DNA of 10,631 bases, taken from NCBI GenBank assembly GCA_005789375.1, contig SXXZ01000005.1:1-10631 (forward strand), read 5' to 3'. The notes under the pieces were generated by a model. It saw nothing but the letters and a program-made list of their open reading frames with translations, did not search any database and was not told the DNA's origin. Below, in pieces: positions 5,990-10,631 of this stretch. The DNA is from Verrucomicrobiales bacterium. Lineage in GTDB: Bacteria > Verrucomicrobiota > Verrucomicrobiae > Limisphaerales > UBA9464. Position numbers and translations under genes: made by a program. Positions within the stretch are counted from its first letter, which is position 1, and each line of letters begins with the position of its first letter.

Positions 5990-6721
5990 TTGAACATAAC
6001 CAATCAATTCGCTCGTGCTGCGATGCTTTGTGTGGTGACAGGTTCCCTGTTGGGCCAATCCATCAACATCGCCAATGACTCTTTCGAGTCCCCTCGGATT
6101 CCCGCGGGTTTTCCCGCACTGACGACCGTCGACGGGTGGCAGAAAAATCCAGCCCCGCCTCCCCAATTCGGAATCACTGCCGAGCAGTGGGATCAGATGG
6201 CAGGCATCTTCCCCAACCCTCCGGAAGGTCAACCCCGGCATCTCACCAACGCCGATGGCACCCAGGTTTCCTACCTGTTCGCAATACCCGGAGTGGGAAT
6301 CAATCAGGTCGTGCCTGCCACCTACACACCGGGGATGAGTTACTCGCTACAAGTCGCTGTCCGTGGCGGTGGTGCGCTGACAACGGGTACGCAGCTTCAG
6401 ATCGGCCTGTTCTACGTCGATGGGGCCAACGCAGTTCCGGTGACAGGCACGGTCATTACCGCGGCCGACGACACCGCGGCCTGGTCGACTTTAAAGGATT
6501 ATTCGGTGTCTCTCACCGGAGTGAAATCAGGAGATGCTTGGCTGGGGCGCCCGATCGGAGTGTCGTTGACGTCCATCAGCCAGAATGGCGGGCCCGGCAT
6601 CGCCTATTGGGAATTGGACCGTGTTCGCTTGGCGGCCGTCCCTGAGCCCTCCACATGGGCGCTAGGCGGAGTCGGGGCGATCGCCCTTGGATTGATCACC
6701 CGGCGACGACTGCTCAATTGA
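5990..6721 (+). CDS. PEP-CTERM sorting-domain exported protein (first of two paralogues)
   Basis: From a TTG start the protein is 243 residues. An N-terminal export signal (MNITNQFARAAMLCVVTGSL...) is followed by a beta-rich body and a PEP-CTERM tail: VPEPS at 217-221, a hydrophobic segment, then RRR (238-240). PEP-CTERM proteins are normally cut and processed at the outer surface by an exosortase, which must be encoded elsewhere. The body begins with NDSFESP (29-35) and holds WDQMAGIF (67-74), YLFAIPGVG (95-103) and AYWELDRVRL (205-214), all mirrored in the next gene. A galactose-binding-like beta-sandwich is plausible but unproven. An ATG at 5876 opens the frame, but its first 38 residues are low-complexity leader-like sequence, so TTG 5990 or ATG 6023 is preferred. 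The stop overlaps a GCTCAATTGAGC palindrome (6712-6723), five bases from the next ATG. Confidence 0.85.
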   Translation: MNITNQFARAAMLCVVTGSLLGQSINIANDSFESPRIPAGFPALTTVDGWQKNPAPPPQFGITAEQWDQMAGIFPNPPEGQPRHLTNADGTQVSYLFAIPGVGINQVVPATYTPGMSYSLQVAVRGGGALTTGTQLQIGLFYVDGANAVPVTGTVITAADDTAAWSTLKDYSVSLTGVKSGDAWLGRPIGVSLTSISQNGGPGIAYWELDRVRLAAVPEPSTWALGGVGAIALGLITRRRLLN

Positions 6722-6726
6722 GCTTA

Positions 6727-7701
6727 ATGGCCTCCCCTTTGAACGCCCCCAAATACTTGAGAAATTCCCGGATCGGCCGGATGGGGGTCATTTTCGCAGG
6801 AATTGTTCTGGGGATGCCGATGGTGATGGTGGCGGAGAAGCGGGCTCTCTTAGTCCCCAATGGGTCCTTTGAGAGCCCCACCACCGATTTCGTGAACATC
6901 CGAGTGGATGGGTGGCTAAAGACGGCACGTCCAGCCGACTATCCCGAGGCCGGAGGTTTCTTGTGGGATCAACTCGCAGGTGTCTTCCGCAATACCCCAC
7001 CTGGCAGCCCAGACCATCTTTCGAACATGGATGGGAAACAGGCCCTGTATTTATTTGCGATCCCGGGCGTGGGTTTGCTCAAAGACGCCACCTCCACCGA
7101 CTCGCCCGACTCCTCCACCAACCCGACTTTTCCCCATCGATTCGAGATCGGCAGTCGCTACACGCTGCGGGTGGGAGTCCTGGGACAGGGCGGTGGCATG
7201 CGACCGGGAGTCCCTATAGACATCGACCTGTATTGGAGAGACGAGCTGGGAAAGATCCACTCGGTCAGCACCACGCGTGTGACCAATTCTCAGGCACTTT
7301 ACCCCGACCGCCAGCAGTTCGTGGATGCAGTCGTGGTCACGCCTTTGGTCCAGCCGACCGATCCCTGGGCCGGCCATCCGATGGGCATTCGATTTCTGTC
7401 CCAAGTCGAGGATGCCGAACGCGGGGGATATTGGGATTTGGACAATATCCGACTAGAACAGGAACTTCCCGATCTTGAAGCGCCCCGAATGACGCTCCGA
7501 GTCGACCCGACCTCCCAGAGCTGGACGATCTCTTGGCCAGGACGCCGGGGTGAGAGTTATGATTTGATGGAGTCCTCGGATTTGCTGGCCTGGTCTCCGG
7601 TGGTCCTGGGGCTCACGGCCAACGACACAACCATTGAACAGACCCTGCCCATCGGCAATTCGGGGCACAATTTCATGCGCGTGTTCGTCCGGCGGCCCTA
7701 A
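6727..7701 (+). CDS. Exported paralogue of the PEP-CTERM protein with a different C-terminal domain
   Basis: The 324-residue product from ATG 6727 starts with a basic segment and a hydrophobic stretch (about 19-35), fitting a signal peptide. Residues 44-246 repeat the layout of the preceding protein: PNGSFESP, VDGWLK, WDQLAGVF (80-87), HLSNMDGKQALYLFAIPGVG (97-116) and GYWDLDNIRLE. It carries an extra Ser/Pro/Thr-rich insert at about 118-138. It has no PEP-CTERM. Residues ~255-324 instead form a beta domain with SWTISWPGRRGESYDLMES, LLAWSPV and a final NFMRVFVRRP, the W-P...Y...S.dL..W...F.RV pattern common at the C-termini of verrucomicrobial secreted proteins. An ATG start upstream at 6655 would overlap the previous gene and delay the signal, so it was not used. 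The intergenic gap is five bases, so co-transcription with the first paralogue is likely. Function is unknown. Confidence 0.82.
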   Translation: MASPLNAPKYLRNSRIGRMGVIFAGIVLGMPMVMVAEKRALLVPNGSFESPTTDFVNIRVDGWLKTARPADYPEAGGFLWDQLAGVFRNTPPGSPDHLSNMDGKQALYLFAIPGVGLLKDATSTDSPDSSTNPTFPHRFEIGSRYTLRVGVLGQGGGMRPGVPIDIDLYWRDELGKIHSVSTTRVTNSQALYPDRQQFVDAVVVTPLVQPTDPWAGHPMGIRFLSQVEDAERGGYWDLDNIRLEQELPDLEAPRMTLRVDPTSQSWTISWPGRRGESYDLMESSDLLAWSPVVLGLTANDTTIEQTLPIGNSGHNFMRVFVRRP

Positions 7702-7740
7702 GGCGGTGTCTCCCAAATCCAACCGGATCCATTCCATGAA

Positions 7741-8532
7741 ATGAAAGGATGGGAAATCAGCTCATACCGTCGTCCTGCTGCATTCACACTCATAGAGGTT
7801 TTGGTGGTGATCGCCATTCTAGCGATCCTCGCAGGCTTGCTACTCCCATCGCTCGGACGAGCGCGAAATGCCGGTAAGAGAGCCGTCTGCATCGGGAATT
7901 TGCATCAGGTGGGGCTCGCCATTCATCTGTATGCCCAAGACCATTCGGGTTCGATGCCCTATGGCCCCGCGGCACCGCCTTTCTCTCACCCGTCTGAACT
8001 TTATCCATCCACCGGCTCACCAACGAGTCTGCTTTCCCTCCGTGATGGTCGGCCTGTCGGTCTGGGGCTTTTGCTCGCAAAATCCCTGAGTCAAACGCCG
8101 GCGGTTCTGTTCTGCCCGGCCTCCGATCAACCGATAGACGCACGGGGTGAATTGGCGAAGGTGGGAACGAATCAAGCCCAGTGCAGTTACTATTACCGCC
8201 ATGCGGGAGTCACCGGGATGTTCCAAAATCCGCCCGAAACACCGCCCTCCGTGCGTCTCGATTCACCAGGTAACAATCGAGAGGGTGTCCCCATCCGGGC
8301 GTTGGTCACGGATACTCAGTTTGTCTGCTCAGACGATGTCGCCGTCTTCAACGTGCGAACCCGGACCCACCATGAGCAGAAGTCCAGCAGCGTCCTTTGG
8401 GTGGATGGTCACACGACCCATGTAGCCAATACCGACCGGCGCTACACGGTGGATCTTCGACAAAACACCGACTTGTATGACGCCTTAAACCGAATCCTCT
8501 GGGTTTTTGAACGGGCAGACCGGGAAGAGTGA
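7741..8532 (+). CDS. Type IV prepilin/pseudopilin-like protein with C-terminal His-DG motif
   Basis: This 263-residue protein has the classic prepilin leader. Basic residues RRPAA are followed by [20 protein letters not shown], with the expected cleavage between Ala14 and Phe15 and the conserved Glu19 at mature position 5. The -1 residue is Ala where Gly is usual. Processing would be by a PilD-type prepilin peptidase, and the protein would assemble in the inner membrane as a pseudopilin of a type II secretion or type IV pilus-like machine. It carries four Cys residues (50, 125, 148, 196). Near the C-terminus is [14 protein letters not shown]: His211 and Asp222-Gly223 are separated by ten residues, one more than the usual His-X9-Asp-Gly motif of this planctomycete/verrucomicrobial family. 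It starts 39 bp after the second paralogue in the same direction. An overlapping ATG at 7736 ends at once. Confidence 0.9.
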   Translation: MKGWEISSYRRPAAFTLIEVLVVIAILAILAGLLLPSLGRARNAGKRAVCIGNLHQVGLAIHLYAQDHSGSMPYGPAAPPFSHPSELYPSTGSPTSLLSLRDGRPVGLGLLLAKSLSQTPAVLFCPASDQPIDARGELAKVGTNQAQCSYYYRHAGVTGMFQNPPETPPSVRLDSPGNNREGVPIRALVTDTQFVCSDDVAVFNVRTRTHHEQKSSSVLWVDGHTTHVANTDRRYTVDLRQNTDLYDALNRILWVFERADREE

Positions 8533-8558
8533 TGCCCCAATTCCAGCCCTTCATCGCA

Positions 8559-8592
8559 CTGAGGGCCCAATTCTGATGCCAGGGGGCCTCAG
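8559..8592. terminator. Hairpin between convergent genes, possible bidirectional terminator
   Basis: CTGAGG (8559-8564) pairs with CCTCAG (8587-8592), and CCC (8566-8568) with GGG (8582-8584), around a 13-base loop. It lies in the 68-bp gap where the plus-strand pseudopilin gene and the minus-strand sulfatase gene converge, the expected place for a shared terminator. No clear U tract flanks it, so termination by this structure is only likely on positional grounds. Confidence 0.35.
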
Positions 8593-8600
8593 CCACGGGC

Positions 8601-10175
8601 TCAGAGCTGCGAGTCAGGGTGCTTGTGGTCCAACTGCTTCGGTCGGCGATCGACGGTGTCGGCCGGAATCTTGTCTGTGAATTGACCGGTGTCGCCCAAT
8701 TCAGCCTGGAGCTTGACGATCCGGGCCTTGAGATCGGCCATCACCGCCTTTGAGCCAGGATCACTGGCGAGGTTCTTCATTTCATTCGGATCACCAACGA
8801 GGTCAAAGAGTTCCCATTGGTCGATTTTCCAGTAGTGGATGAGTTTGTGGGTCGCGGTGCGAACGCCATAGTGGGCCCGGGTGTTGTGATGGCCCGGGTC
8901 GTGGTAGTAGCGGTAATACACCTCCTGCCGCCACCCGACCGGAGACCGGCCGCTAAACAAAGGCTGCAAACTCCGACCATTCATGTCCGCCGGAATCTGA
9001 GCCCCCGCCAAGTCTAGGAACGTCGGAGCAAAATCACAGTTGACTGCCAGGGACTCACTGACAGTTCCGGGGCGGATGTGGCCAGGCCATCGCATGAGGA
9101 AGGGCATGCGAAAGGAGGGCTCATACATGAAGCGCTTGTCGTACATCCCATGGTCACCGAGGAAGAACCCCTGGTCGCTGGTGTAAATGACCACCGTGTT
9201 GTCCTTGAGGCCGTTGGCATCAATCCAGTCGAGCAGTTGACCCACGCTGTCATCCACGCTTTGAACGCAGCCCAGATAGTCCTGCAAGTAGCGGTTGTAC
9301 TTCCAACGATCGAGGTCGTCGCCTCGCAAGACGCGCTCCTGGCCGTTCTCGCGGACGGTCACTTCTTTGGGCACCTGCCCCATCCACCGTTGCCGCTCCT
9401 GCCCGACCAGACCTTCGGGCGGAACCATCTTGAGGTCGTGCCGCGTCAGGTTCTTGAACACCGACTGGTGGTTCTGCTTGAGGCCATCGGCTCGACCCTC
9501 GTAGGTGTCGCGAAAGGTCGGAGGCTCGGGAAACTCTCGGCCGGCAAACTCACGGCGGTACTTCTCAGAGGGCGTCCACTCGCGGTGCGGGGCCTTATGA
9601 TGGCACATCAAGAAGAAGGGCTTGTCCTTGGGCCGGTTCTTCAGCAGTCCCACGGTCAACTCCGTGATGATCTCCGTGACGTAACCCTTGTAGACGCGGT
9701 GACCAGTCCGGTCATAGAAGATCGGATCGTTGTAGCGCCCCTGCCCCGGGAGGATGTTCCAGTCATCGAAACCTTGAGGGTCTGACCCCAGATGCCACTT
9801 GCCCAACATCGCGGTGTAATACCCGGCTTGCTGCATCCGGTGGGCCACCGTTGTCTTCGTCGGATCAATGTCATTGAACACCGGCACTCCGTTGCGGTGG
9901 CTGTACTGCCCGGTCAAGAGGGTTGCGCGGCTCGGCGTGCAAATTGAGTTGCCGGCAAAACAACGGTCCAGTCGCAAACCCTGGGCAGCCAGTCGGTCGA
10001 GATTCGGAGTCCGATTGATCCGGCTGCCATACGCACTGATGGCGTGGGCCGCGTGGTCATCGGTCATGATGAACAGGATGTTGGGGCGATCAGCAGCCAG
10101 AATCACCGTGGCCGACACGAAAGCCGACACGACGGCCGACGCAAAGACGGTCCAAATCACGGCGGGGAATCTCAT
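8601..10175 (-). CDS. Exported S1-family sulfatase (Cys-type)
   Basis: This protein of about 524 residues begins with a signal peptide (MRFPAVIWTVFASAV...) ending near an Ala-Ala-Asp junction, so it acts in the periplasm or outside. Sulfatases hydrolyse sulfate esters using a formylglycine made from Cys. The signature CTPSRATLLTG is at residues 79-89, with Cys79 converted by a formylglycine-generating enzyme not encoded here. Metal ligands and active-site partners are visible: Asp39-Asp40 (MTDDH), Lys126 and His128 in GKWHLG, Asp334-Gln335 in TSDQGFFLGDHG, and a later DKRFMYEPSFRMP segment. The length and RFMYExSxRMP motif resemble the glucosamine-sulfate/mucin-desulfating branch, so a host- or algae-derived sulfated glycan is plausible, but the substrate is not determined. 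ATG at 10175 gives the most compact signal peptide; GTG at 10193 would add six residues. It lies downstream of parA in the same direction. Confidence 0.93.
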   Translation of the reverse strand: MRFPAVIWTVFASAVVSAFVSATVILAADRPNILFIMTDDHAAHAISAYGSRINRTPNLDRLAAQGLRLDRCFAGNSICTPSRATLLTGQYSHRNGVPVFNDIDPTKTTVAHRMQQAGYYTAMLGKWHLGSDPQGFDDWNILPGQGRYNDPIFYDRTGHRVYKGYVTEIITELTVGLLKNRPKDKPFFLMCHHKAPHREWTPSEKYRREFAGREFPEPPTFRDTYEGRADGLKQNHQSVFKNLTRHDLKMVPPEGLVGQERQRWMGQVPKEVTVRENGQERVLRGDDLDRWKYNRYLQDYLGCVQSVDDSVGQLLDWIDANGLKDNTVVIYTSDQGFFLGDHGMYDKRFMYEPSFRMPFLMRWPGHIRPGTVSESLAVNCDFAPTFLDLAGAQIPADMNGRSLQPLFSGRSPVGWRQEVYYRYYHDPGHHNTRAHYGVRTATHKLIHYWKIDQWELFDLVGDPNEMKNLASDPGSKAVMADLKARIVKLQAELGDTGQFTDKIPADTVDRRPKQLDHKHPDSQL

Positions 10176-10215
10176 GGGCGAAGACTGCCACACGGAACCC
10201 TGCCGAGGAAAGTCA

Positions 10216-10247
10216 GTCCTTGGTCGATCCTAGGTCGACGGTCCTTG
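10216..10247 (-). promoter_or_regulatory. Direct repeats flanking an inverted repeat upstream of the sulfatase gene
   Basis: GTCCTTG occurs twice (10216-10222 and 10241-10247, 25 bases apart). Between them is GTCGA-TCCTAGG-TCGAC (10223-10239), a 5-bp inverted repeat around a CCTAGG palindrome. The whole lies 41-72 bp before the sulfatase ATG, in the 103-bp gap after parA. The arrangement could be a regulator-binding site for the sulfatase gene or a weak terminator for parA. No other evidence supports either. Confidence 0.3.
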
Positions 10248-10278
10248 AGCGCTGCCCGTCACTCGTCCGAGCCAGGAA

Positions 10279-10631
10279 TCAAACCACCCCGGGCAATCCT
10301 AGTCGCTGAGCCACCTCGCCCGACAAGACCTCATAGGCCGCAGCGCCCGCGCTGTAGGGATCGTACGCCATAATGGGCTTGCCGTGGCTGGGGGCCTCGG
10401 CCAATCGGGTGGTCCGGGGAATGACCGTTTCGAAGACTTTCTCACCAAAGTGCTGCCGAACCTCGGCAACCACGCTCTGCGCCAGTCGGGTCCGGGAGTC
10501 GAACATCGTCATTACCACACCCAAGATCTCTAAACCCGGATTGATGCCATTCTCGCGCACCTGATTAATCACGCGAGTCAGCATGGCAATGCCCTCCAAC
10601 GCATAATACTCACATTGCAACGGCACGACCA
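10279..10631 (-). CDS. parA: ParA/Soj-family chromosome-partitioning ATPase, C-terminal part
   Basis: The frame runs off the right edge with no start. GTG near the edge encodes Val in the conserved VVPLQCEYYALEG segment, so it is internal. The visible ~117 residues match the C-terminal half of ParA/Soj: CEYYALEG, GVVMTMFDSRTRLAQ with the Asp-Ser/Ala-Arg-Thr motif, HFGEKVFETVIPRTTRLAEAPSHGKPI, and a tail with YDPYSAGAAAYEVL. ParA is a deviant-Walker ATPase that moves the ParB-parS complex on the nucleoid during chromosome or plasmid segregation. The nucleotide-binding N-terminus is outside the window. In most bacteria parB follows parA directly, but here the next gene downstream in the same direction is a sulfatase. 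The product is clear; chromosomal versus plasmid origin is not. Confidence 0.93.
   Translation of the reverse strand, partial: VVPLQCEYYALEGIAMLTRVINQVRENGINPGLEILGVVMTMFDSRTRLAQSVVAEVRQHFGEKVFETVIPRTTRLAEAPSHGKPIMAYDPYSAGAAAYEVLSGEVAQRLGLPGVV

Noticed and set aside
6655..6726. Upstream ATG start for the second paralogue
   Set aside because: It lies inside the PEP-CTERM coding region of the first paralogue and adds 24 Arg-rich residues before the signal peptide; ATG 6727 fits better.
9078..9785. 235-codon plus-strand open frame opposite the sulfatase
   Set aside because: Antisense shadow; the minus strand encodes conserved sulfatase motifs across the same bases.
10176..10193. GTG start for the sulfatase at 10193
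   Set aside because: It adds six residues (MWQSSP) before a good ATG-led signal peptide; kept only as an alternative.
1..10631. tRNA, rRNA, CRISPR array, transposase or complete insertion sequence
   Set aside because: None seen: no regularly spaced repeats, no cloverleaf-like gene and no transposase-like protein in the window.

Overview
The window looks like chromosomal DNA from a high-GC Gram-negative bacterium of the Planctomycetes-Verrucomicrobia group, most likely Verrucomicrobia. The case rests on gene content: a PEP-CTERM protein, a type IV prepilin-like protein with a C-terminal His...Asp-Gly motif, a Cys-type sulfatase, a Tat-exported Gfo/Idh/MocA oxidoreductase, a neutral ceramidase-like protein, and almost no Shine-Dalgarno sequences before the start codons. 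No rRNA gene is present, so the placement is an inference.

Left edge (1-334): bases 1-100 are about 19% G+C and join abruptly to high-GC DNA. That DNA carries only the first ~36 codons of uvrB on the minus strand. This is either a chimeric contig end or a real insertion or rearrangement that broke uvrB. An intergenic stretch with overlapping palindromes follows.

335-948: a two-gene toxin-antitoxin module, an AbrB/MazE-type antitoxin and a Doc (Fic-fold) toxin, with overlapping stop and start codons.

1079-5669: three plus-strand genes, namely a Tat-exported Gfo/Idh/MocA oxidoreductase, a membrane-anchored or secreted ceramidase-family amidohydrolase, and an MFS proton symporter. A 392-bp gap with an inverted repeat, a near-duplicate AT-rich motif and a leader hairpin lies before the MFS gene. 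Together they suggest processing and uptake of a small organic substrate, but the substrate cannot be read from the sequence.

5692-8532: a decayed gene tail, then a compact plus-strand cluster. It holds two tandem paralogous exported proteins, one ending in a PEP-CTERM anchor and the other in a verrucomicrobial-style C-terminal beta domain, followed by a pseudopilin-like protein. This is the most distinctive part of the window and looks like a cell-surface cassette.

8601-10631 (minus strand): a Cys-type S1 sulfatase, converging on the pseudopilin gene, and upstream of it the C-terminal part of a ParA/Soj ATPase that runs off the right edge. No parB follows parA.
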